From Labia minor (Eukaryota > Arthropoda > Insecta > Dermaptera > Spongiphoridae): DNA of 64,000 bases. This document shows, piece after piece, positions 1 to 13,901 of the stretch. The notes beneath the pieces are model-generated. The model was given only the letters and a program-made list of their open reading frames with translations. It did not search any database and was not told the origin of the DNA. A program made the position numbers and the translations under genes. Numbering within the stretch: the stretch's first letter is position 1; every line of letters begins with the position of its first letter. The stretch spans positions 8,538,225 through 8,602,224 of the forward strand of contig OY720347.1 in the NCBI GenBank assembly GCA_963082975.1. Direction: 5' to 3'.

Positions 1-161
1 GACCCTAGGTTTTAGGCATAATAAAATAATTATTCATCAGAAATATCAATAATATATTTTTTTAATATTTTTATAATGTAAAATGAACGAATTTATTATT
101 TATTTTTAAAAATTTCATTTTTTAATTTTACCGTAAAAATTATTAAAGGTCATCTTAGGAT

Positions 162-322
162 GACCCTACGTTTTCGGCATAAAAAAATAATTATTCATCA
201 GAAATATCAATAATATATTTTTTTAATAATTTTATGATGTAAAATGAACGAATTTATTATTTTTTTTAAAACATTTCATTTTTTAATTTTACCGAAAATA
301 TTATGAAAGGTCATCTTAGGAT
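162..322 (+). repeat. Representative satellite monomer (161 bp)
   Basis: A typical monomer. It starts GACCCTACG, then TTTTCGGCAT, an A-run, TCATCAGAAATATCAATAAT, a T-run, TGATGTAAAATGAACG, long alternating T/A runs, CCGAAAATATTATGAAA and finally GGTCATCTTAGGAT leading into the next GACCC. A- and T-tracts make up most of its length, so intrinsic curvature is plausible. It is given as a reference for the variants discussed elsewhere. Confidence 0.9.
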
Positions 323-629
323 GACCCTACGTTTTCGGCATAAAAAAATAATTTTTAGTAAGAAATATGAATAATATATTTTTTTAATATTTTTATGATG
401 TAAAATGAACGAATTTATTATTTTTTTTAAAACATTTCATTTTTTAATTTTACCGAAAATATTATGAAAGGTCATCTTAGGATGACCCTAGGTTTTCGGC
501 ATAAAAAAATAATTATTCATCAGAAATATCAATAATATATTTTTTTAATATTTTTATTATGTAAAATGAAGAATTTATTATTTATTTTTAAAAATTTCAT
601 TTTTTAATTTTACCGTAAAAATTATGAAA

Positions 630-647
630 GGTCATCGTACGATGACC
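630..647. repeat. 18-bp perfect dyad at the monomer junction (representative)
   Basis: GGTCATCGTACGATGACC reads the same on both strands. Most junctions have this 7-bp-arm inverted repeat with a variable 4-bp centre (GTAC, TTAG, GTAG, ATAG, TTAA, TTTG), so the arms vary less than the loop. Two subtypes weaken it: AAAGATCATC replaces the outer G, and GTACAGTGACC mismatches two inner positions. The dyad could extrude as a hairpin or bind a dimeric protein; neither is shown by sequence. Confidence 0.8.
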
Positions 648-3537
648 CTAGGTTTTCGGCATAAACAAATAATTATTCATCAGAAATATCAATAATATAT
701 TTTTTTAATATTTTTATGATGTAAAATGAAGAATTTATTATTTATTTTTAAAAATTTCATTTTTTAATTTTACCGTAAAAATTATGAAAGGTCATCGTAC
801 GATGACCCTAGGTTTTAGGCATAATAAAATAATTATTCATCAGAAATATCAATAATATATTTTTTTAATATTTTTATAATGTAAAATGAACGAATTTATT
901 ATTTATTTTTAAAAATTTCATTTTTTAATTTTACCGTAAAAATTATGAAAGGTCATCTTAGGATGACCCTACGTTTTCGGCATAAAAAAATAATTATTGA
1001 TCAGAAATATCAATAATATATTTTTTTAATAATTTTATGATGTAAAATGAACGAATTTATTATTTTTTTTAAAACATTTCATTTTTTAATTTTACCGAAA
1101 ATATTATGAAAGGTCATCTTAGGATGACCCTACGTTTCCGGCATAAAAAAATAATTTTTAGTAAGAAATATGAATAATATATTTTTTTAATATTTTTATG
1201 ATGTAAAATGAACGAATTTATTATTTATTTTTAAAAATTTCATTTTTTAATTTTCCCCTAAAAATTATGAAAGATCATCGTACGATGACCCTAGGTTTTC
1301 GGCATAAACAAATAATTATTCATCAGAAATATCAATAATATATTTTTTTTAATATTTTTATGATGTAAAATGAACGAATTTATTATTTTTTTTAAAACAT
1401 TTCATTTTTTAATTTTACCGAAAATATTATGAAAGGTCATCTTAGGATGACCCTACGTTTTCGGCATAAAAAAATAATTATTCATCAGAAATATCAATAA
1501 TATATTTTTTTAATATTTTTATGATGTAAAATGAACGAATTTATTATTTATTTTTAAAAATTTCATTTTTTAATTTTCCCCTAAAAATTATGAAAGGTCA
1601 TCATAGGATGACCCTAGGTTTTAGGCATAATAAAATAATTATTCATCAGAAATATCAATAATATATTTTTTTAATATTATTATGATGTAAAATGAACGAA
1701 TTTATTATTTATTTTTAAATATTTCATTTTTTAATAATCCTGTAAAAATTATGAAAGGTCATCGTAGGATGACCCTAGGTTTTCGGCATAAAAAAATAAT
1801 TTTTAGTAAGAAATATGAATAATATATTTTTTTTAATATTTTTATGATGTAAAATGAACGAATTTATTATTTTTTCTAAAACATTTCATTTTTTAATTTT
1901 ACCGAAAATATTATGAAAGGTCATCTTAGGATGACCCTAGGTTTTCGGCATAAAAAAATAATTATTCATCAGAAATATCAATAATATATATTTTTAATAA
2001 TTTTATGATGTAAAATGAACGAATTTATTATTTATTTTTAAAAATTTCATTTTTTAATTTTCCCGTAAAAATTATGAAAGGTCATCGTAGGATGACCCTA
2101 GGTTTACGGCATAAAAAAATAATTATTCATCAGAAATATCAATAATATATTTTTTTAATATTTTTATGATGTAAAATGAAGAATTTATTATTTATTTTTA
2201 AAAATTTAATTTTTTAATTTTCCCCTAAAAATTATGAAAGGTCATCGTAGGATGACCCTAGGTTTTAGGCATAATAAAATAATTATTCATCAGAAATATC
2301 AATAATATATTTTTTTAATATTATTATGATGTAAAATGAACGAATTTATTATTTATTTTTAAAAATTTCATTTTTTAATAATCCTGTAAAAATTATGAAA
2401 GGTCATCGTAGGATGACCATAGGTTTTAGGCATAAAAAAATAATTATTCATCAGAAATATCAATAATATATTTTTTTAATATTTTTATGATGTAAAATGA
2501 ACGAATTTATTATTTATTTTTAAAAATTTCATTTTTTAATTTTCCCCTAAAAATTATGAAAGGTCATCGTAGGATGACCCTAGGTTTTAGGCATAATAAA
2601 ATAATTATTCATCAGAAATATCAATAATATATTTTTTTAATATTTTTATAATGTAAAATGAACGAATTTATTATTTTTTTTAAAACATTTCATTTTTTAA
2701 TTTTACCGAAAATATTATGAAAGGTCATCTTAGGATGACCCTACGTTTTCGGCATAAAAAAATAATTATTCAACAGAAATATCATTAATATATTTTTTTA
2801 ATAATTTTATGATGTAAAATGAACGAATTTATTATTTTTTTTAAAACATTTCATTTTTTAATTTTACCGAAAATATTATGAAAGGTCATCTTAGGATGAC
2901 CCTAGGTTTTCATCATAAAAAAATAATTATTCATCAGAAATATCAATAATATATATTTTTAATAATTTTATGATGTAAAATGAACGTATTTATTATTTAT
3001 TTTTAAAAATTTCATTTTTTAATTTTACCGTAAAAATTATGAAAGGTCATCGTAGGATGACCCTAGGTTTTAGGCATAATAAAATAATTATTCATCAGAA
3101 ATATCAATAATATATTTTTTTAATATTATTATGATGTAAAATGAACGAATTTATTATTTATTTTTAAAAATTTCATTTTTTAATAATCCTGTAAAAATTA
3201 TGAAAGGTCATCGTAGGATGACCTTAGGTTTTCGGCATAAAAAAATAATTTTTAGTAAGAAATATGAATAATATATGTTTTTTAATATTTTTATGATGTA
3301 AAATGAACGAATTTATTATTTTTTTTAAAACATTTCATTTTTTAATTTTACCGAAAATATTATGAAAGGTCATCTTAGGATGACCCTAGGTTTTCGGCAT
3401 AAAAAAATAATTATTCATCAGAAATATCAATAATATATTTTTTTAATAATTTTATGATGTAAAATGAACGAATTTATTATTTATTTTTAAAAATTTCATT
3501 TTTTAATTTTCCCGTAAAAATTATGAAAGGTCATCGT

Positions 3538-6500
3538 ACAGTGACCCTAGGTTTTCGGCATAAACAAATAATTATTCATCAGAAATATCAATAATATATT
3601 TTTTTTAATATTTTAATAATGTAAAATGAACGAATTTATTATTTTTTTTAAAACATTTCATTTTTTAATTTTACCGAAAATATTATGAAAGGTCATCTTA
3701 GGATGACCCTACGTTTTCGGCATAAAAAAATAATTATTGATCAGAAATATCAATAATATATTTTTTTAATATTTTTATAATGTAAAATGAACGAATTTAT
3801 TATTTATTTTTAAAAATTTCATTTTTTAATTTTCCCGTAAAAATTATGAAAGATCATCGTAGGATGACCCTAGGTTTTCGGCATAAAAAAATAATTTTTA
3901 GTAAGAAATATGAATAATATATGTTTTTTAATATTTTTATGATGTAAAATGAACGAATGTATTATTTTTTTTAAAACATTTCATTTTTTAATTTTACCGA
4001 AAATATTATGAAAGGTCATCTTAGGATGACCCTACGTTTTCTGCATAAAAAAATAATTATTCATCAGAAATATCAATAATATATTTTTTTAATATTTTAA
4101 TGATGTAAAATGAACGAATTTATTATTTATTTTTAAAAATTTCATTTTTTAATTTTCCCCTAAAAATTATGAAAGGTCATCGTAGGATGACCCTAGGTTT
4201 TAGGCATAATAAAATAATTATTCATCAGAAATATCAATAATATATTTTTTTAATATTTTTATAATGTAAAATGAACGAATTTATTATTTATTTTTAAAAA
4301 TTTCATTTTTTAATTTTCCCGTAAAAATTATGAAAGGTCATCGTAGGATGACCCTAGGTTTACGGCATAAAAAAATAATTATTCATCAGAAATATCAATA
4401 ATATATTTTTTTAATATTTTATAATGTAAAATGAACGAATTTATTATTTATTTTTAAAAATTTCATTTTTTAATTTTACCGTAAAAATTATGAAAGGTCA
4501 TCTTAGGATGACCCTACGTTTTCGGCATAAAAAAATAATTATTCATCAGAAATATCAATAATATATTTTTTTAATAATTTTATGATGTAAAATGAACGAA
4601 TTTATTATTTTTTTTAAAACATTTCATTTTTTAATTTTACCGAAAATATTATGAAAGGTCATCTTAGGATGACCCTAGGTTTTCGGCATAAAAAAATAAT
4701 TATTCATCAGAAATATCAATAATATATTTTTTTAATAATTTTATGATGTAAAATGAACGAATTTATTATTTATTTTTAAAAATTTCATTTTTTAATTTTC
4801 CCGTAAAAATTATGAAAGGTCATCGTACAGTGACCCTAGGTTTTCGGCATAAACAAATAATTATTCATCAGAAATATCAATAATATATTTTTTTTAATAT
4901 TTTAATAATGTAAAATGAACGAATTTATTATTTTTTTTAAAACATTTCATTTTTTAATTTTACCGAAAATATTATGAAAGGTCATCTTAGGATGACCCTA
5001 CGTTTTCGGCATAAAAAAATAATTATTGATCAGAAATATCAATAATATATTTTTTTAATATTTTTATAATGTAAAATGAACGAATTTATTATTTATTTTT
5101 AAAAATTTCATTTTTTAATTTTCCCGTAAAAATTATGAAAGATCATCGTAGGATGACCCTAGGTTTTCGGCATAAAAAAATAATTTTTAGTAAGAAATAT
5201 GAATAATATATGTTTTTTAATATTTTTATGATGTAAAATGAACGAATGTATTATTTTTTTTAAAACATTTCATTTTTTAATTTTACCGAAAATATTATGA
5301 AAGGTCATCTTAGGATGACCCTACGTTTTCGGCATAAAAAAATAATTATTCATCAGAAATATCAATAATATATTTTTTTAATATTTTAATGATGTAAAAT
5401 GAACGAATTTATTATTTATTTTTAAAAATTTCATTTTTTAATTTTCCCCTAAAAATTATGAAAGGTCATCGTAGGATGACCCTAGGTTTTAGGCATAATA
5501 AAATAATTATTCATCAGAAATATCAATAATATATTTTTTTAATATTTTTATAATGTAAAATGAACGAATTTATTATTTATTTTTAAAAATTTCATTTTTT
5601 AATTTTCCCGTAAAAATTATGAAAGGTCATCGTAGGATGACCCTAGGTTTACGGCATAAAAAAATAATTATTCATCAGAAATATCAATAATATATTTTTT
5701 TAATATTTTATAATGTAAAATGAACGAATTTATTATTTATTTTTAAAAATTTCATTTTTTAATTTTCCCGTAAAAATTATGAAAGATCATCGTAGGATGA
5801 CCCTAGGTTTTCGGCATAAAAAAATAATTTTTAGTAAGAAATATCAATAATATATATTTTTAATATTTTTATAATGTAAAATGAACGAATTTATTATTTA
5901 TTTTTAAAAATTTCATTTTTTAATTTTCCCGTAAAAATTATGAAAGGTCATCGTAGGATGACCCTAGGTTTTCGGCATAAAAAAATAATTATTCATCAGA
6001 AATATCAATAATATATTTTTTTAATATTTTTATGATGTAAAATGAAGAATTTATTATTTATTTTTAAAAATTTCATTTTTGAATTTTACCGTAAAAATTA
6101 TGAAAGGTCATCTTAGGATGACCCTACGTTTTCGGCATAAAAAAATAATTATTCATCAGAAATATCAATAATATATTTTTTTAATAATTTTATGATGTAA
6201 AATGAACGAATTTATTATTTTTTTTAAAACATTTCATTTTTTAATTTTACCGAAAATATTATGAAAGGTCATCTTAGGATGACCCTACGTTTTCGGCATA
6301 AAAAAATAATTATTTATCAGAAATATCAATAATATATTTTTTTAATATTTTTATAATGTAAAATGAACGAATTTATTATTTATTTTTAAAAATTTCATTT
6401 TTTAATTTTCCCGTAAAAATTATGAAAGATCATCGTAGGATGACCCTAGGTTTTCGGCATAAAAAAATAATTTTTAGTAAGAAATATGAATAATATATGT

Positions 6501-8533
6501 TTTTTAATATTTTTATGATGTAAAATGAACGAATTTATTATTTTTTTTAAAACATTTCATTTTTTAATTTTACCGAAAATATTATGAAAGGTCATCTTAG
6601 GATGACCCTAGGTTTTCGGCATAAAAAAATAATTATTCATCAGAAATATCAATAATATATTTTTTTAATAATTTTATGATGTAAAATGAACGAATTTATT
6701 ATTTATTTTTAAAAATTTCATTTTTTAATTTTCCCGTAAAAATTATGAAAGGTCATCGTACAGTGACCCTAGGTTTTCGGCATAAACAAATAATTATTCA
6801 TCAGAAATATCAATAATATATTTTTTTTAATATTTTAATAATGTAAAATGAACGAATTTATTATTTTTTTTAAAACATTTCATTTTTTAATTTTACCGAA
6901 AATATTATGAAAGGTCATCTTAGGATGACCCTACGTTTTCGGCATAAAAAAATAATTATTGATCAGAAATATCAATAATATATTTTTTTAATATTTTTAT
7001 AATGTAAAATGAACGAATTTATTATTTATTTTTAAAAATTTCATTTTTTAATTTTCCCGTAAAAATTATGAAAGATCATCGTAGGATGACCCTAGGTTTT
7101 CGGCATAAAAAAATAATTTTTAGTAAGAAATATGAATAATATATGTTTTTTAATATTTTTATGATGTAAAATGAACGAATGTATTATTTTTTTTAAAACA
7201 TTTCATTTTTTAATTTTACCGAAAATATTATGAAAGGTCATCTTAGGATGACCCTACGTTTTCGGCATAAAAAAATAATTATTCATCAGAAATATCAATA
7301 ATATATTTTTTTAATATTTTAATGATGTAAAATGAACGAATTTATTATTTATTTTTAAAAATTTCATTTTTTAATTTTCCCCTAAAAATTATGAAATGTC
7401 ATCGTAGGATGACCCTAGGTTTTAGGCATAATAAAATAATTATTCATCAGAAATATCAATAATATATTTTTTTAATATTTTTATAATGTAAAATGAACGA
7501 ATTTATTATTTATTTTTAAAAATTTCATTTTTTAATTTTCCCGTAAAAATTATGAAAGATCATCGTATGATGACCCTAGGTTTTCGGCATAAAAAAATAA
7601 TTTTTAGTAAGAAATATGAATAATATAGGTTTTTTAATATTTTTATGATGTAAAATGAACGAATTTATTATTTATTTTTAAAAATTTCATTTTTTAATTT
7701 TCCCGTAAAAATTATGAAAGGTCATCGTAGGATGACCCTAGGTTTTCGGCATAAAAAAATAATTATTCATCAGAAATATCAATAATATATTTTTTTAATA
7801 TTTTTATGATGTAAAATGAAGAATTTATTATTTATTTTTAAAAATTTCATTTTTGAATTTTACCGTAAAAATTATGAAAGGTCATCTTAGGATGACCCTA
7901 CGTTTTCGGCATAAAAAAATAATTATTCATCAGAAATATCAATAATATATTTTTTTAATAATTTTATGATGTAAAATGAACGAATTTATTATTTTTTTTA
8001 AAACATTTCATTTTTTAATTTTACCGAAAATATTATGAAAGGTCATCTTAGGATGACCCTACGTTTTCGGCATAAAAAAATAATTATTTATCAGAAATAT
8101 CAATAATATATTTTTTTAATATTTTTATAATGTAAAATGAACGAATTTATTATTTATTTTTAAAAATTTCATTTTTTAATTTTCCCGTAAAAATTATGAA
8201 AGATCATCGTAGGATGACCCTAGGTTTTCGGCATAAAAAAATAATTTTTAGTAAGAAATATGAATAATATATGTTTTTTAATATTTTTATGATGTAAAAT
8301 GAACGAATTTATTATTTTTTTTAAAACATTTCATTTTTTAATTTTACCGAAAATATTATGAAAGGTCATCTTAGGATGACCCTAGGTTTTCGGCATAAAA
8401 AAATAATTATTCATCAGAAATATCAATAATATATTTTTTTAATAATTTTATGATGTAAAATGAACGAATTTATTATTTATTTTTAAAAATTTCATTTTTT
8501 AATTTTCCCGTAAAAATTATGAAAGGTCATCGT
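3538..8533 (+). repeat. Higher-order repeat tract (GTACAGTGACC marker), copy a
   Basis: The rare junction variant ACAGTGACC occurs at 3538, 4827, 6760 and 8534, with spacings of 1289, 1933 and 1774 bp (8, 12 and 11 monomers). Between markers the subtypes follow a set order: TTGATCAG monomer, TTTAGTAAG monomer with GAATGTATT, a CTACG monomer, a TTAGG monomer, and so on. The 12-monomer unit 4827-6759 has the same length and order as 29641-31573, so this is a true higher-order unit and not random mixing. Confidence 0.75.
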
Positions 8534-9811
8534 ACAGTGACCCTAGGTTTTCGGCATAAACAAATAATTATTCATCAGAAATATCAATAATATATTTTTT
8601 TTAATATTTTAATAATGTAAAATGAACGAATTTATTATTTTTTTTAAAACATTTCATTTTTTAATTTTACCGAAAATATTATGAAAGGTCATCTTAGGAT
8701 GACCCTACGTTTTCGGCATAAAAAAATAATTATTGATCAGAAATATCAATAATATATTTTTTTAATATTTTTATAATGTAAAATGAACGAATTTATTATT
8801 TATTTTTAAAAATTTCATTTTTTAATTTTCCCGTAAAAATTATGAAAGATCATCGTAGGATGACCCTAGGTTTTCTGCATAAAAAAATAATTTTTAGTAA
8901 GAAATATGAATAATATATGTTTTTTAATATTTTTATGATGTAAAATGAACGAATGTATTATTTTTTTTAAAACATTTCATTTTTTAATTTTACCGAAAAT
9001 ATTATGAAAGGTCATCTTAGGATGACCCTACGTTTTCGGCATAAAAAAATAATTATTCATCAGAAATATCAATAATATATTTTTTTAATATTTTAATGAT
9101 GTAAAATGAACGAATTTATTATTTATTTTTAAAAATTTCATTTTTTAATTTTCCCCTAAAAATTATGAAAGGTCATCGTAGGATGACCCTAGGTTTTAGG
9201 CATAATAAAATAATTATTCATCAGAAATATCAATAATATATTTTTTTAATATTTTTATAATGTAAAATGAACGAATTTATTATTTATTTTTAAAAATTTC
9301 ATTTTTTAATTTTCCCGTAAAAATTATGAAAGATCATCGTAGGATGACCCTAGGTTTTCGGCATAAAAAAATAATTTTTAGTAAGAAATATGAATAATAT
9401 AGGTTTTTTAATATTTTTATGATGTAAAATGAACGAATGTATTATTTTTTTTAAAACATTTCATTTTTTAATTTTACCGAAAATATTATGAAAGGTCATC
9501 TTAGGATGACCCTAGGTTTTCGGCATAAAAAAATAATTATTCATCAGAAATATCAATAATATATTTTTTTAATATTTTTATTATGTAAAATGAAGAATTT
9601 ATTATTTATTTTTAAAAATTTCATTTTTTAATTTTACCGTAAAAATTATGAAAGGTCATCGTACGATGACCCTAGGTTTTCGGCATAAACAAATAATTAT
9701 TCATCAGAAATATCAATAATATATTTTTTTAATATTTTTATGATGTAAAATGAAGAATTTATTATTTATTTTTAAAAATTTCATTTTTTAATTTTACCGT
9801 AAAAATTATGA

Positions 9812-9816
9812 AAGGT
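9812..9816 (+). other. Paralogous empty target site of the retrotransposon
   Basis: A single AAGGT lies here, followed by CATCGTACGATGACC. The left flank (about 8.4-9.8 kb) matches the left flank of element copy 1 at offset 34,933. The right flank, including the private variants AAAACATAATT near 10011 and AAAATTAAGAATT, matches the right flank at offset 38,795. The two offsets differ by 3862, which equals the 3857-bp element plus one 5-bp target duplication. This is therefore the pre-insertion form of the same satellite unit. Confidence 0.85.
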
Positions 9817-11969
9817 CATCGTACGATGACCCTAGGTTTTAGGCATAATAAAATAATTATTCATCAGAAATATCAATAATATATTTTTTTAATATTTTTA
9901 TAATGTAAAATGAACGAATTTATTATTTATTTTTAAAAATTTCATTTTTTAATTTTCCCGTAAAAATTATGAAAGGTCATCGTAGGATGACCCTAGGTTT
10001 TCGGCATAAAAACATAATTATTCATCAGAAATATCAATAATATATTTTTTTAATATTTTTATGATGTAAAATTAAGAATTTATTATTTATTTTTAAAAAT
10101 TTCATTTTTTAATTTTACCGTAAAAATTATGAAAGGTCATCTTAGGATGACCCTACGTTTTCGGCATAAAAAAATAATTATTCATCAGAAATATCAATAA
10201 TATATTTTTTTAATAATTTTATGATGTAAAATGAACGAATTTATTATTTTTTTTAAAACATTTCATTTTTTAATTTTACCGAAAATATTATGAAAGGTCA
10301 TCTTAGGATGACCCTACGTTTTCGGCATAAAAAAATAATTTTTAGTAAGAAATATGAATAATATATTTTTTTAATATTTTTATGATGTAAAATGAACGAA
10401 TTTATTATTTATTTTTAAAAATTTCATTTTTTAATTTTCCCCTAAAAATTATGAAAGATCATCGTACGATGACCCTAGGTTTTCGGCATAAACAAATAAT
10501 TATTCATCAGAAATATCAATAATATATTTTTTTTAATATTTTTATGATGTAAAATGAACGAATTTATTATTTTTTTTAAAACATTTCATTTTTTAATTTT
10601 ACCGAAAATATTATGAAAGGTCATCTTAGGATGACCCTACGTTTTCGGCATAAAAAAATAATTATTCATCAGAAATATCAATAATATATTTTTTTAATAT
10701 TTTTATGATGTAAAATGAACGAATTTATTATTTATTTTTAAAAATTTCATTTTTTAATTTTCCCCTAAAAATTATGAAAGGTCATCGTAGGATGACCCTA
10801 GGTTTTAGGCATAATAAAATAATTATTCATCAGAAATATCAATAATATATTTTTTTAATATTATTATGATGTAAAATGAACGAATTTATTATTTATTTTT
10901 AAATATTTCATTTTTTAATAATCCTGTAAAAATTATGAAAGGTCATCGTAGGATGACCCTAGGTTTTCGGCATAAAAAAATAATTTTTAGTAAGAAATAT
11001 GAATAATATATTTTTTTTAATATTTTTATGATGTAAAATGAACGAATTTATTATTTTTTCTAAAACATTTCATTTTTTAATTTTACCGAAAATATTATGA
11101 AAGGTCATCTTAAGATGACCCTAGGTTTTCGGCATAAAAAAATAATTATTCATCAGAAATATCAATAATATATATTTTTAATAATTTTATGATGTAAAAT
11201 GAACGAATTTATTATTTATTTTTAAAAATTTCATTTTTTAATTTTCCCAAAAAATTATGAAAGGTCATCGTAGGATGACCCTAGGTTTTAGGCATAATAA
11301 AATAATTATTCATCAGAAATATCAATAATATATTTTTTTAATATTATTATGATGTAAAATGAACGAATTTATTATTTATTTTTAAAAATTTCATTTTTTA
11401 ATAATCCTGTAAAAATTATGAAAGGTCATCGTAGGATGACCTTAGGTTTTCGGCATAAAAAAATAATTTTTAGTAAGAAATATGAATAATATATGTTTTT
11501 TAATATTTTTATGATGTAAAATGAACGAATTTATTATTTTTTTTAAAACATTTCATTTTTTAATTTTACCGAAAATATTATGAAAGGTCATCTTAGGATG
11601 ACCCTAGGTTTACGGCATAAAAAAATAATTATTCATCAGAAATATCAATAATATATTTTTTTAATAATTTTATGATGTAAAATGAACGAATTTATTATTT
11701 ATTTTTAAAAATTTCATTTTTTAATTTTACCGTAAAAATTATGAAAGGTCATCGTACGATGACCCTAGGTTTTCGGCATAAACAAATAATTATTCATCAG
11801 AAATATCAATAATATATTTTTTTTAATATTTTTATGATGTAAAATGAACGAATTTATTATTTTTTTTAAAACATTTCATTTTTTAATTTTACCGAAAATA
11901 TTATGAAAGGTCATCTTAGGATGACCCTACGTTTTCGGCATAAAAAAATAATTATTCATCAGAAATATC

Positions 11970-13901
11970 ATTAATATATTTTTTTAATAATTTTATGATG
12001 TAAAATGAACGAATTTATTATTTTTTTTAAAACATTTCATTTTTTAATTTTACCGAAAATATTATGAAAGGTCATCTTAGGATGACCCTAGGTTTTCATC
12101 ATAAAAAAATAATTATTCATCAGAAATATCAATAATATATATTTTTAATAATTTTATGATGTAAAATGAACGAATTTATTATTTATTTTTAAAAATTTCA
12201 TTTTTTAATTTTCCCGTAAAAATTATGAAAGGTCATCGTAGGATGACCCTAGGTTTACGGCATAAAAAAATAATTATTCATCAGAAATATCAATAATATA
12301 TTTTTTTAATATTTTTATGATGTAAAATGAAGAATTTATTATTTATTTTTAAAAATTTCATTTTTTAATTTTCCCCTAAAAATTATGAAAGGTCATCGTA
12401 GGATGACCCTAGGTTTTAGGCATAATAAAATAATTATTCATCAGAAATATCAATAATATATTTTTTTAATATTATTATGATGTAAAATGAACGAATTTAT
12501 TATTTATTTTTAAATATTTCATTTTTTAATAATCCTGTAAAAATTATGAAAGGTCATCTTAGGATGACCCTAGGTTTTCGGCATAAAAAAATAATTTTTA
12601 GTAAGAAATATGAATAATATATTTTTTTTAATATTTTTATGATGTAAAATGTACGAATTTATTATTTTTTCTAAAACATTTCATTTTTTAATTTTACCGA
12701 AAATATTATGAAAGGTCATCTTAGGATGACCCTAGGTTTTCGGCATAAAAAAATAATTATTCATCAGAAATATCAATAATATATATTTTTAATAATTTTA
12801 TGATGTAAAATGAACGAATTTATTATTTATTTTTAAAAATTTCATTTTTTAATTTTCCCGTAAAAATTATGAAAGGTCATCGTAGGATGACCCTAGGTTT
12901 ACGGCATAAAAAAATAATTATTCATCAGAAATATCATTAATATATTTTTTTAATAATTTTATGATGTAAAATGAACGAATTTATTATTTTTTTTAAAACA
13001 TTTCATTTTTTAATTTTACCGAAAATATTATGAAAGGTCATCTTAGGATGACCCTAGGTTTTCATCATAAAAAAATAATTATTCATCAGAAATATCAATA
13101 ATATATATTTTTAATAATTTTATGATGTAAAATGAACGAATTTATTATTTATTTTTAAAAATTTCATTTTTTAATTTTCCCGTAAAAATTATGAAAGGTC
13201 ATCGTAGGATGACCCTAGGTTTACGGCATAAAAAAATAATTATTCATCAGAAATATCAATAATATATTTTTTTAATATTTTTATGATGTAAAATGAAGAA
13301 TTTATTATTTATTTTTAAAAATTTCATTTTTTAATTTTCCCCTAAAAATTATGAAAGGTCATCGTAGGATGACCCTAGGTTTTAGGCATAATAAAATAAT
13401 TATTCATCAGAAATATCAATAATATATTTTTTTAATATTATTATGATGTAAAATGAACGAATTTATTATTTATTTTTAAATATTTCATTTTTTAATAATC
13501 CTGTAAAAATTATGAAAGGTCATCTTAGGATGACCCTAGGTTTTCGGCATAAAAAAATAATTTTTAGTAAGAAATATGAATAATATATTTTTTTTAATAT
13601 TTTTATGATGTAAAATGAACGAATTTATTATTTTTTCTAAAACATTTCATTTTTTAATTTTACCGAAAATATTATGAAAGGTCATCTTAGGATGACCCTA
13701 GGTTTTCGGCATAAAAAAATAATTATTCATCAGAAATATCAATAATATATATTTTTAATAATTTTATGATGTAAAATGAACGAATTTATTATTTATTTTT
13801 AAAAATTTCATTTTTTAATTTTCCCGTAAAAATTATGAAAGGTCATCGTAGGATGACCCTAGGTTTACGGCATAAAAAAATAATTATTCATCAGAAATAT
13901 C
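11970..13901 (+). repeat. 966-bp (6-monomer) tandem duplication
   Basis: Rare variants recur 966 bp apart: GACCCTAGGTTTTCATCAT at 12084 and 13050, and TTTTTTCTAAAAC with its C at 12671 and 13637. The monomer starting near 12889 begins as the TTTACGG subtype and continues as the ATCATTAATAT subtype, so it is a hybrid marking the exchange point inside a monomer. The end coordinates are approximate. Confidence 0.7.

Noticed and set aside
162-322. CENP-B box in the monomer
   Set aside because: TTTTCGGCAT offers the TTCG part, but the required CGGG at the right spacing is missing.
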